This document shows positions 1 through 5,406 of a stretch of 5,406 nucleotides of DNA, piece after piece. The DNA lies in NCBI GenBank assembly GCA_023422735.1, contig JAFAGL010000046.1:1-5406 (forward strand). The letters are read 5' to 3'. The notes beneath the pieces are model-generated. The model made no database searches. It saw only the letters and a program-made list of their open reading frames with translations, and had not been told where the DNA came from. Positions within the stretch are counted from its first letter, which is position 1, and each line of letters begins with the position of its first letter. The DNA comes from Pseudomonadota bacterium (lineage in GTDB: Bacteria; Pseudomonadota; Alphaproteobacteria; Rhizobiales; Rhizobiaceae). The position numbers and the translations under genes were made by a program.

Positions 1-11
1 TAACTGTAGGC

Positions 12-608
12 TCATTGCCGAAAAACTCCCCCTGCCTCCGCGACTTCATTCGGCGTATCCACATCGCGCAACGCCTCACCGCCGATTTCAACAGTTTCCA
101 CTGCAAAGGTGCCGGACTGCAAAAGACCCTTGGCCCCTTGATCGCCTGTAATGCCCGCCATCGCTGGCAGGCAGGCTCGGGTTAAGATGACGGGATGCCC
201 CGCGATCGCGCCTTGCGCTGCGCGAATAATTGTTTGCCCCCCGCGTTCTGCAAACCGCTGGATCATTAAGTTGATCGAATGCGTCTCAACAAAAGGCATA
301 TCCGCCAACATGACCAGAATGCCATCTGCGTTAGGGGGTATTGCCGCCATCCCGCACTTTAGCGAACCGGAAAGCCCCGTTTCAGGAACCGGGTTCTCGA
401 CGATTGTTACCGGAACGTCTTCCAGACACTCGCAAATGGCCGCAGCGTCACGGCCGACAATGACTGTTGTCGAATGCACCCCACTTTCCCAGGCCCGTCT
501 GGCAACCCGTCGGACGAGCGGCTCACCGTCAAACCTGGCCAAAAGTTTGTTTCGGCCCAGCATGCGGCTTGAAGTTCCGGCCGCCAGAATGATGGCGTGA
601 ATATTCAT
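12..608 (-). CDS. MobA/MocA-like molybdenum cofactor nucleotidyltransferase
   Basis: This 198-residue protein belongs to the MobA-like NTP transferase family (single-domain GT-A fold), which joins CMP or GMP to molybdopterin in the cytoplasm to make the dinucleotide cofactor of molybdenum hydroxylases. What is visible: the N-terminal nucleotide-binding loop LAAGTSSRM with a following Lys (residues 8-21), the metal-binding LADMP (101-105), GHPV (137-140), GDQGAK (155-160) and DVDTPNE (182-188). The length is normal for the family. LAAG rather than LAGG in the first motif, plus the XdhC neighbours, favours a MocA-type CTP:molybdopterin cytidylyltransferase over MobA, but specificity is inferred. 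It is the last gene in view of a leftward operon. Its ATG overlaps the stop of the upstream xdhC-like gene as ATGA, and no strong Shine-Dalgarno sequence is close, so translational coupling is likely. A sugar-phosphate nucleotidyltransferase is the less likely alternative. Confidence 0.88.
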   Translation of the reverse strand: MNIHAIILAAGTSSRMLGRNKLLARFDGEPLVRRVARRAWESGVHSTTVIVGRDAAAICECLEDVPVTIVENPVPETGLSGSLKCGMAAIPPNADGILVMLADMPFVETHSINLMIQRFAERGGQTIIRAAQGAIAGHPVILTRACLPAMAGITGDQGAKGLLQSGTFAVETVEIGGEALRDVDTPNEVAEAGGVFRQ

Positions 609-1321
609 GTCTTGCGCAAATCCGCCTCAGCCGAAACCAGACTGTGGCGACGCACGGCAATGATTTCCGCCAGAATCGAAACGGCAATTTCTGCTGGGCT
701 CGCCGCTCCGATGGACAATCCGATAGGCCCCCTAATTCGAGCTAAGTCTACTTGGTTCAGTCCTGCCGCCTCCAGCCTTGCGAGCCTTTTGGAATGCGAT
801 TTTCGGCTTCCAAGTGCCCCGACATAAAAGCAGCCAGCATTCAACGCCGCGCCTAGAGCGTCATCGTCAATCTTCGGATCATGCGTCAACGCGGCGAGTG
901 CACAAAACCTATCCAATGCGGCCACTTCAAACGCCTCTGCCGGCCAGATCGCCTTCAAATCCGCATCCGGAAACCGGTCACGCGATGCAAACGCCGTCCG
1001 AGGATCGATGATTTCAACATCGAAGCCGGCAAGTCTGGCCATTGGCGCCAGCGCCTGGCTGATATGCACCGCCCCAATTACAACGAGCCTTAGCTTAGGC
1101 ACATACACATTGAGGAAGAAGTGACGTCCATCAACTTCGACCGCGTGGGATTTTCCGGAACGGAATGCTTCCGACACAAAAGGGGCCAGCGCTTCCAACT
1201 CATCCAGCTGTTCTCCTTGACGAACGAGCTGGGCTTCGCCCGTGCCAAGATCGGTAACCAAAATGACGGATCGTCGAGCGAAACGTTCTTCGTTCAACCT
1301 CCGAAGGAGAGCATGTTCCAC
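605..1321 (-). CDS. XdhC C-terminal Rossmann-domain protein (CoxF-like)
   Basis: This 238-residue protein matches the C-terminal half of XdhC, the chaperone that binds molybdenum cofactor and helps insert its sulfurated form into xanthine dehydrogenase-type enzymes. Visible features: a short N-terminal region (1-75), a Rossmann strand-loop with GAVHISQA (83-90) followed by IDPRTAF (105-111), LTHD (145-148), YVGALGSRKSHSKR (166-179) and the family signature PIGLSIGAASPAEIAVSI (199-216). The loop reads GAVH where many XdhC proteins have GAGH; the CoxF-like branch often shows this. The start is GTG at 1321, 3 nt after the TAA of the upstream gene. The resulting N-terminus (VEHALLRRLNEER) resembles that of CoxF-like relatives, so no upstream extension is needed. 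The stop overlaps the next gene by 4 nt. In many bacteria this domain is fused to the XdhC N-terminal domain; here the two halves are adjacent separate genes. Confidence 0.88.
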   Translation of the reverse strand: MEHALLRRLNEERFARRSVILVTDLGTGEAQLVRQGEQLDELEALAPFVSEAFRSGKSHAVEVDGRHFFLNVYVPKLRLVVIGAVHISQALAPMARLAGFDVEIIDPRTAFASRDRFPDADLKAIWPAEAFEVAALDRFCALAALTHDPKIDDDALGAALNAGCFYVGALGSRKSHSKRLARLEAAGLNQVDLARIRGPIGLSIGAASPAEIAVSILAEIIAVRRHSLVSAEADLRKT

Positions 1322-1324
1322 GAG

Positions 1325-1657
1325 TTAGATCACCGGCTCAACAAAAATCGAGATACGCCCACCACAAGACAGACCGGCACGCCAAGCGATTTCATCTGCC
1401 ACACCAAATTGCAGCATTTTTGATGAGCCTGAGGCAATAATCTCAATGGCTTCCGTTATTACGGACGCTTCCACGCAGCCGCCCGACACGGATCCTTCAA
1501 AGCGACCTTCCTCATCGATCACCAGCTGGCTGCCAGCAGGTCGTGGTGCCGAGCCCCATGTCTCTATGACCGTCGCCAGAGCCAGTTTGCGCCCGTCCTG
1601 AAGCCAGACGGCAGCGACTTCGAGCGGATCTCGGCCGGTATAAGTTGGTTGTTGCAA
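1325..1657 (-). CDS. XdhC N-terminal-domain protein (XdhC/CoxI family)
   Basis: This protein of about 110 residues matches the XdhC/CoxI N-terminal domain and is the partner half of the gene that follows. Conserved stretches are visible: RDPLEVAAVW near the N-terminus, TWGSAPRPAGSQ (33-44), GSVSGGCVE (55-63), FGVADE (84-89) and GLSCGGRI (95-102). The role in the cytoplasm is molybdenum cofactor handling for a molybdenum hydroxylase, known for the family and inferred here. The open frame reaches 1792, but the extra N-terminal residues do not look like the family. I chose TTG at 1657, with the purine stretch GGGAAG about 5 nt upstream, because it gives the usual length and a family-like start. 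ATG at 1723 is the main alternative; it has no Shine-Dalgarno sequence and would place the 16-bp palindrome at 1681-1696 inside the gene. It is the first gene of the leftward operon. The domain call is strong, the start uncertain. Confidence 0.85.
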   Translation of the reverse strand: MQQPTYTGRDPLEVAAVWLQDGRKLALATVIETWGSAPRPAGSQLVIDEEGRFEGSVSGGCVEASVITEAIEIIASGSSKMLQFGVADEIAWRAGLSCGGRISIFVEPVI

Positions 1658-1680
1658 GACTGCTTCCCGCTTCAAGCGCC

Positions 1681-1696
1681 CAAGAGTGCACTCTTG
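1681..1696. promoter_or_regulatory. Perfect 16-bp palindrome, candidate operator
   Basis: CAAGAGTGCACTCTTG is its own reverse complement. After one mismatched pair the symmetry continues for two more pairs on each side (1678-1699, 20 of 22 positions symmetric). It lies in the divergent intergenic region, 24 nt ahead of the preferred start of the xdhC N-domain gene and about 115 nt ahead of the binding-protein gene. Size and placement suit a site for a dimeric repressor or activator such as a MarR-, GntR- or IclR-type protein. No regulator gene is in view, so the family cannot be assigned. A hairpin in the leader RNA is an alternative. Confidence 0.5.
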
Positions 1697-1732
1697 AGCT
1701 GCGATAACAATGCCGTTCCTCATTCGACTAGC

Positions 1733-1760
1733 GATATAGATGCGCCAGCGGACCCAACAA
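1733..1760 (-). promoter_or_regulatory. Candidate sigma70-type promoter of the xdhC operon
   Basis: Read on the minus strand, TTGTTG (1760-1755) is followed after 16 nt by TATATC (1738-1733), a moderate match to the -35/-10 consensus. Transcription would start near 1726, placing the 16-bp palindrome downstream of the start site, where a bound protein could act as a roadblock. The match is weak and alphaproteobacterial promoters are often degenerate, so this is only a candidate. Confidence 0.28.
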
Positions 1761-1783
1761 GGGAAGGATGCGGTTGCGTGTTG

Positions 1784-1797
1784 AAAGCGCACGCTTT
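1784..1797. repeat. Short inverted repeat upstream of the binding-protein gene
   Basis: AAAGCG and CGCTTT flank a 2-nt centre (CA), forming a 14-bp near-palindrome that ends 15 nt before the ATG at 1813. It could be a small operator or a leader hairpin affecting translation of the binding-protein gene. A 6-bp arm can arise by chance, and no second copy is seen. Confidence 0.3.
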
Positions 1798-1812
1798 ACC
1801 TGTGACCTACAG

Positions 1813-2916
1813 ATGTCAGCTTCCGGACTGAAATTGAACCTGCGCCCTTTGTTTTCTTTCGCCTGCGCGTCGATCATCGGCATCGCCATGACGTCTTCTG
1901 GATATGGTCAGACTATTGGGGTCGCAGCGCCACTTTCGGGAAGTTTGGAACTGCTGGGCAAGCAGGTCCAACAAGGCGCGGGGGCCGCAGCCGACGCCCT
2001 GAGTGACCGCGCTTTCGTTCTTGATGTGCAAGATGACGCGTGTTCCTCCGAAGGAGGCCAAAAGACAGCCCAACACTTTGTGGAAACGGGAACCATAATG
2101 GTAATAGGTTTCCTTTGCACAGAAGCTCTGTCTTCCGCGCTGCCCCTTCTCAAAGAAGCGAATATCCCGGTCATTACGATTGGTGTCAGGACGAACAGCA
2201 TCACGGATCAGCGTGACAAGACAGGTTGGCCGGTATTTCGATTGGCACCACGCGATGATGCGGAAGCTGATGCGATCGCATCGCTGCTATTGCCTGACTG
2301 GCGAGATAGATTATTCGCTATCGTGGACGATGGTACAATTTACGGGCGCAATCTCGCTGAAAGTTTCCGTGCGGCCGCAGAATCGCAAGCGTTAAAACCC
2401 GTTTTCGTAGACACATACCGCCCACAATTGGAAAACCAGATCGGATTGATCGGCCGTTTGCGGCGTGCGGGTGCCACGCATGTCTTTGTGGGCGGTGATC
2501 GTGAGGATATTGCGATTATGGAGCGTGACGCACAGAAATTGGGCTATGAGCTTACAGTTGCCGCAGGCGAAGCATTGCGCGCCGCGACGCTGGCGATACC
2601 ACCAGCGGATGGTACTTTAATGATTGCCCCACCCGACTGGTCCAACGCAGCGGCGCTCGATACGATCGCAACTTTGCGAGAGCAAGGTCTGGAACCGGAT
2701 GGCTACGTCTTGCCCACTTATGCCGCTATGGAAATTGCTGCAACTGCCATAAGCGACGCAGAAACCAGCGAGACTTCCGTTCAAGACGTTCTCGCCTCTC
2801 AGGTTTTCACCACTGCGATCGGCGAAATCCAGTTCACAGCAAATGGTGATCTGAATAAGAATCCCTATCGCCTGTATGAAATGCGACAAGGACAATTTCA
2901 GGAGGTTCGACCATGA
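1813..2916 (+). CDS. LivJ-type periplasmic substrate-binding protein
   Basis: This is a type I periplasmic binding protein of the branched-chain amino-acid/amide ABC-transporter family, about 367 residues. An N-terminal signal peptide is visible (charged start, hydrophobic core around 11-28, likely cleavage near residues 30-33), so the mature protein should be periplasmic. The mature N-terminus TIGVAAPLSGSL is the classic first strand and ligand loop. Cys77 and Cys102 are spaced as in the LivJ disulfide. DDGTIYGRNLAESF (172-185) opens the second lobe, and IGEIQFTANGDLNKNPYRLY (336-355) is the family's C-terminal signature. The frame is open from 1768, but ATG at 1813 gives a proper signal peptide; it has no clear Shine-Dalgarno sequence. 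The stop overlaps the next gene as ATGA. No permease or ATPase gene is nearby, so it either shares a remote transporter or serves as a sensor. The ligand is unknown; an amino acid, amide or small peptide is inferred from family and neighbour. Confidence 0.87.
   Translation: MSASGLKLNLRPLFSFACASIIGIAMTSSGYGQTIGVAAPLSGSLELLGKQVQQGAGAAADALSDRAFVLDVQDDACSSEGGQKTAQHFVETGTIMVIGFLCTEALSSALPLLKEANIPVITIGVRTNSITDQRDKTGWPVFRLAPRDDAEADAIASLLLPDWRDRLFAIVDDGTIYGRNLAESFRAAAESQALKPVFVDTYRPQLENQIGLIGRLRRAGATHVFVGGDREDIAIMERDAQKLGYELTVAAGEALRAATLAIPPADGTLMIAPPDWSNAAALDTIATLREQGLEPDGYVLPTYAAMEIAATAISDAETSETSVQDVLASQVFTTAIGEIQFTANGDLNKNPYRLYEMRQGQFQEVRP
2900..2905 (+). promoter_or_regulatory. Consensus ribosome binding site of the peptidase gene
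   Basis: A perfect AGGAGG lies inside the last codons of the binding-protein gene, 7 nt before the ATG at 2913. It is the strongest Shine-Dalgarno sequence in the window and fixes the start of the peptidase gene. With the ATGA overlap it suggests that the peptidase is made at a level at least comparable to the binding protein. Confidence 0.85.
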
Positions 2917-3923
2917 CGGTCAGGGTTGGGCCGCGGAATTTGTTGACCGATGTGGCTGGTCTGCGTGTTGGCAATATCGGCGACCGCGATCTTAAATCCG
3001 GCACGACTGTTGTAATCTGCGATCGGCCCGCAATCGCGGCGGTCCAAGTTCTGGGCGGCGCACCCGGCACACGCGAAACCGATTTGCTGGAGCCTCACAA
3101 TCTAGTTGAAACGATCAATGCCATCGTTTTATCCGGCGGCTCTGCATTCGGGCTGGATGCAGCTTCAGGGGTTCAAGGCGCCTTGCGTGAAAAGGGTATT
3201 GGATTTCGCGTAAGGGAAGCGATCGTGCCGATCGTCCCCGCTGCAATCGTTTTTGATCTTGCCAACAATGGAAACAAACGGTGGGGGCGCTATCCCCCTT
3301 ACCGAGAATTTGGCTATGAAGCTGCCCAAGTCGCAAGCGAGGATTTTTCTCTCGGAACCGAAGGCGCTGGCATCGGGTGCTTAATCGCTGGTCTGAAAGG
3401 AGGCCTCGGGTCCGCTTCAACCATTCTTTCCAGCGGCCAAACCGTTGCCGCCCTGGTGGCCGTCAACGCGACCGGCAGTGCAACCGTCGGCGCAAAAGGC
3501 GCATTCTGGGCCGCGCCGTTTGAACAAAACATTGAATTTGGAGGTATCGCCTATCCAAATCCCCTGCCCGTCGATGCTGGCGCGGTACGTTTGAAGCACA
3601 GAGATCCGCAACCTTTGGAAGCAACCACGATCGCAGTAATCGCAACTGACGCAGCGCTGACGAAGGCCACGGCAAAACGCATGGCGATTGCCGCGCATGA
3701 TGGCTTTTCCCGCGCTATCTGGCCGGCTCACACGCCGATCGACGGCGATCTGGTCTTTGCGCTTGCGACCGGCGAAAAGTCGGCTCCTTCATCCCCAGAA
3801 GAAAGCATCGAATTCTATGCGGCCGCAGCCTCGACAATGGCTCGCGCGATCGCCAGAGGCGTATATGCTGCCACTCCTGCGCCTGCCGATTTGTTACCCA
3901 CCTGGCAACGTTTGTACGGCTAA
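2913..3923 (+). CDS. P1-family (DmpA-like) aminopeptidase/esterase
   Basis: This 336-residue protein belongs to peptidase family S58 (P1/DmpA, L-aminopeptidase/D-esterase), Ntn-like hydrolases that cleave themselves into two chains to expose a nucleophile. Motifs in order: LLTDVAGLRVGNIGD (10-24), GGAPGTRETDLL (48-59), IVLSGGSAFGLDAA (71-84), VPIVPAAIVFDLA (105-117), WGRYPPY (124-130), GAGIGCLIAGLKGGLGSAS (151-169), ALVAVNATG (180-188) and ATTIAVIATDAALTKA (237-252), followed by AHDGFSRAI and HTPIDGDLVFALATG (273-287). The self-cleavage site should lie at residues 237-239. Several Thr-type relatives read Asn-Thr-Thr there, whereas this protein reads Ala-Thr-Thr. No signal peptide is seen, so it is predicted cytoplasmic. 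Length is typical. Family members remove N-terminal residues from peptides, amides or esters; the substrate here is unknown. The ATGA overlap with a LivJ-type binding protein suggests that the two act on related compounds. Confidence 0.9.
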   Translation: MTVRVGPRNLLTDVAGLRVGNIGDRDLKSGTTVVICDRPAIAAVQVLGGAPGTRETDLLEPHNLVETINAIVLSGGSAFGLDAASGVQGALREKGIGFRVREAIVPIVPAAIVFDLANNGNKRWGRYPPYREFGYEAAQVASEDFSLGTEGAGIGCLIAGLKGGLGSASTILSSGQTVAALVAVNATGSATVGAKGAFWAAPFEQNIEFGGIAYPNPLPVDAGAVRLKHRDPQPLEATTIAVIATDAALTKATAKRMAIAAHDGFSRAIWPAHTPIDGDLVFALATGEKSAPSSPEESIEFYAAAASTMARAIARGVYAATPAPADLLPTWQRLYG

Positions 3924-3926
3924 GCC

Positions 3927-4655
3927 ATGAGGCGGACGAATCTTCGCGCGTCGGTAATCTCGGCCCTCCTGATCGCAAGCACAGCGCAAGCGCCCGCAGG
4001 TGACACGGCCAACCTCGATATTCTGGGATTTAGTGCTGACGGTTCCATCTTCGCTTTCGAAGAATATGGCATCCAGGACGGTTCGGGTTTCCCTTACGCA
4101 AACCGCTATTACATCGATACGGCAACGGACAGCTTCGTTGCCGGCTCGCCCATTCGTGTTCGCAGTGAGGAAGACGGCGCAGACCTTGTTCAGGCACGTC
4201 AGAATGTCAGCGCGAAGGGCGAAGCCTTTGTCGAAGATGCGGAACTTAAAGCACATTCGGGTTTCACCGCAGGATATCATTCACTCGCGCAGGTCGGGGG
4301 TGATCCACATCAGATGACGCTGCGCCCACGCGCAATCTTTCCGCCCATAGACGAGCCAATCACAATTTCGCTGGTCGAACAAATGTTCCCAGCATTGGAA
4401 AGCTGCTCCGGACTTTCAGACGAGGTTTCTGGTTTTACTCTTAAGATGCGTATTGGCGATGCCGAGAGCCGTCTGCTTTATCAGGATAAAAGCGTTCCCG
4501 AGAGCCGGATATGCCCACTGGGCTATTCGATCCAGGCCGTCCAGACTTTCTATCCGAAACAAGGAAATCCTGTATTTGCCGTCATCATTGCGGTGCGCCG
4601 TGTGGGCTTTGAGGGCCCTGATCACCGCTTTATTGCGGTTACAGGAAAACTCTGA
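3927..4655 (+). CDS. DUF2259 predicted secreted protein
   Basis: This 242-residue protein of unknown function matches my recollection of DUF2259 (predicted secreted proteins, mostly alphaproteobacterial), recognisable by the N-terminal stretch LGFSADGSIFAFEEYGIQDGSGFPY (33-57) followed by YYIDTATDSFVAGSPIRVR (61-79). The family has no established function. A signal peptide is visible: Arg-rich start, hydrophobic core about 9-20, likely cleavage after AQA near residue 22, so the mature protein should be periplasmic. The opening resembles a single beta-propeller-like strand motif (FSADGSIFAF). Two cysteines, 160 and 196, are the only ones and could form a disulfide. The ATG lies 3 nt after the TAA of the peptidase gene with no good Shine-Dalgarno sequence, so translation is probably coupled. 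It ends 70 nt before purB. Whether it works with the peptidase or only shares the transcript cannot be told from sequence. Confidence 0.8.
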   Translation: MRRTNLRASVISALLIASTAQAPAGDTANLDILGFSADGSIFAFEEYGIQDGSGFPYANRYYIDTATDSFVAGSPIRVRSEEDGADLVQARQNVSAKGEAFVEDAELKAHSGFTAGYHSLAQVGGDPHQMTLRPRAIFPPIDEPITISLVEQMFPALESCSGLSDEVSGFTLKMRIGDAESRLLYQDKSVPESRICPLGYSIQAVQTFYPKQGNPVFAVIIAVRRVGFEGPDHRFIAVTGKL

Positions 4656-4671
4656 ATATCAGTCAGGTTCG

Positions 4672-4700
4672 TTGAGCGCTGAGACAGGGTCTGATAGAGC
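4672..4700 (+). promoter_or_regulatory. Weak candidate promoter for purB
   Basis: In the 70-nt gap ahead of purB, TTGAGC (4672-4677) and TAGAGC (4695-4700) are separated by 17 nt. The -35 is moderate and the -10 poor. There is no intrinsic terminator between the DUF2259 gene and purB, so read-through from the upstream operon could also supply purB transcript. Low confidence. Confidence 0.2.
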
Positions 4701-4713
4701 CCGGCTTTAGTTT

Positions 4714-4719
4714 GAAAGG
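4714..4719 (+). promoter_or_regulatory. Ribosome binding site of purB
   Basis: GAAAGG lies 6 nt before the ATG at 4726, a reasonable Shine-Dalgarno sequence. It supports this ATG, which also gives the canonical PurB N-terminus (MIPRYSRPEM). Confidence 0.65.
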
Positions 4720-4725
4720 TTCGTC

Positions 4726-5406
4726 ATGATCCCGCGTTATTCCCGCCCGGAAATGGTTTCGATCTGGTCGCCCGAGACCAAGTATCGAATTTGGTTCGAA
4801 ATCGAAGCGCATGCTTGCGATGCGCTCGCCGACCTTGGTGTAATACCCAAGGAAGCGGCGACAACCATCTGGGAAAAAGGCAATGCGGCCAACTTCGACG
4901 TGGCGCGGATTGACGAGATTGAAGCGGTCACCAAACACGATGTTATCGCGTTTTTGACGCATCTCGCGGAGTTCGTGGGCCCCGATTCGCGGTTCATTCA
5001 TCAAGGGATGACATCGTCGGATGTCCTTGATACCACACTCAATATTCAGCTTGTTCGGGCCACGGATATTCTGCTCGCCGACATTGATCGCGTGCTCGCT
5101 GCGTTGAAGGTGCGCGCCTTTGAGCACAAGGATACGGTGCGCATCGGCCGCAGCCACGGCATTCATGCCGAACCGACGACAATGGGCCTCACATTTGCGC
5201 GGTTCTATGCTGAGATGAATCGCAACAAGAACAGATTGTTAGCGGCTCGCGAGGAGATTGCGACCTGTGCGATTTCAGGGGCTGTGGGAACATTTGCCAA
5301 TATTGACCCGAAGGTCGAGGAGCATGTCGCTGAAAAGCTTGGATTAAATGCCGAAACGGTATCTACGCAAGTGATCCCTCGCGACCGGCATGCCATGTAT
5401 TTTGCG
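4726..5406 (+). CDS. purB: Adenylosuccinate lyase, 3' end beyond the window
   Basis: The first 227 residues of adenylosuccinate lyase are present; the frame is open to the window edge, and the full protein is normally about 430-435 residues in this group. The cytoplasmic enzyme removes fumarate twice in purine synthesis, from SAICAR to give AICAR and from adenylosuccinate to give AMP. Visible features are the N-terminal RYSRPEM (4-10), KHDV with the conserved His (70-73), HQGMTSSDVLDT (92-103), GRSHGIHAEP (141-150) with the conserved catalytic His144, and SGAVGTFANIDP (184-195), then QVIPRDRHAMYF (215-226) of the substrate pocket. All fit the fumarase/aspartase superfamily, and the wording is that of alphaproteobacterial PurB. 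It follows the DUF2259 gene on the same strand. The second half, with the catalytic serine loop, lies outside the window. Nothing unusual is seen in the visible part. Confidence 0.97.
   Translation, partial: MIPRYSRPEMVSIWSPETKYRIWFEIEAHACDALADLGVIPKEAATTIWEKGNAANFDVARIDEIEAVTKHDVIAFLTHLAEFVGPDSRFIHQGMTSSDVLDTTLNIQLVRATDILLADIDRVLAALKVRAFEHKDTVRIGRSHGIHAEPTTMGLTFARFYAEMNRNKNRLLAAREEIATCAISGAVGTFANIDPKVEEHVAEKLGLNAETVSTQVIPRDRHAMYFA

Noticed and set aside
151..600. Long plus-strand open frame of 149 codons opposite the MocA-like gene
   Set aside because: It is fully antisense to a gene with clear family motifs, its translation resembles no family, and it is rich in residues typical of a reverse-strand shadow.
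1768..1812. Longer N-terminus for the binding protein starting at ATG 1768
   Set aside because: The extra 15 residues (MRLRVESARFTCDLQ) would precede the signal peptide and spoil its form, and would overlap the inverted repeat at 1784-1797. ATG 1813 gives a normal signal peptide.
3283..3298. GGGGG/CCCCC hairpin inside the peptidase gene
   Set aside because: It encodes the WGRYPPY stretch that is typical of the family, so coding constraint explains it. No regulatory context is seen.
202..3853. Three copies of GCGATCGC (202-209, 2272-2279, 3846-3853), like the cyanobacterial HIP1 octamer
   Set aside because: All three lie inside genes and can be explained by Ala/Ile/Arg/Asp codon use. The proteins are alphaproteobacterial in style, so this is not a HIP1 signature.
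4624..4639. Hairpin ACCGC/GCGGT at the end of the DUF2259 gene as a terminator
   Set aside because: The stem is only 5 bp, it lies within the coding region, and no T-run follows, so it does not qualify as an intrinsic terminator.
4663..5166. Minus-strand open frame of 167 codons opposite purB
   Set aside because: It is the antisense shadow of strongly conserved purB sequence and has no recognisable domain.

Overview
The window looks like ordinary chromosomal DNA from an alphaproteobacterium, most probably of the order Hyphomicrobiales (Rhizobiales). The evidence is the style of the partial PurB protein at the right end, the DUF2259 secreted protein beside it, and the CoxI/CoxF-like two-piece XdhC. 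Coding density is very high, base composition is moderately GC-rich throughout, and there is no sign of a mobile element, CRISPR array, tRNA or rRNA. The order-level call is inference from protein style, not a database match.

Layout. Positions 12-1657 (minus strand) hold a tight three-gene operon, transcribed leftward: an XdhC N-terminal-domain protein, an XdhC C-terminal Rossmann-domain protein, and a MobA/MocA-like nucleotidyltransferase. The first junction has a 3-nt gap and the second an ATGA overlap. Together they form a molybdenum-cofactor maturation module of the kind that serves xanthine dehydrogenase or CO-dehydrogenase-type molybdenum hydroxylases. No hydroxylase subunit gene is in view.

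Positions 1658-1812 are a divergent intergenic region. It carries a perfect 16-bp palindrome (1681-1696), a second small inverted repeat (1784-1797) and a weak candidate leftward promoter.

Positions 1813-4655 (plus strand) hold a second coupled operon: a LivJ-type periplasmic substrate-binding protein without adjacent permease or ATPase genes, a P1-family (DmpA-like) aminopeptidase/esterase joined to it by an ATGA overlap behind a perfect AGGAGG ribosome binding site, and a DUF2259 secreted protein 3 nt further on. After a 70-nt gap comes purB (adenylosuccinate lyase), which runs off the right edge.

How they may work together. A reasonable inference is that the binding protein and the aminopeptidase handle a common amino-acid or peptide-like ligand. 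The molybdenum-hydroxylase maturation genes share a control region with them. purB is a housekeeping purine gene that probably uses its own translation signal. I do not see a clearly novel system here. The points most worth checking are the palindromic operator candidate, the orphan binding protein coupled to a peptidase, and the residue preceding the predicted nucleophile of the peptidase.
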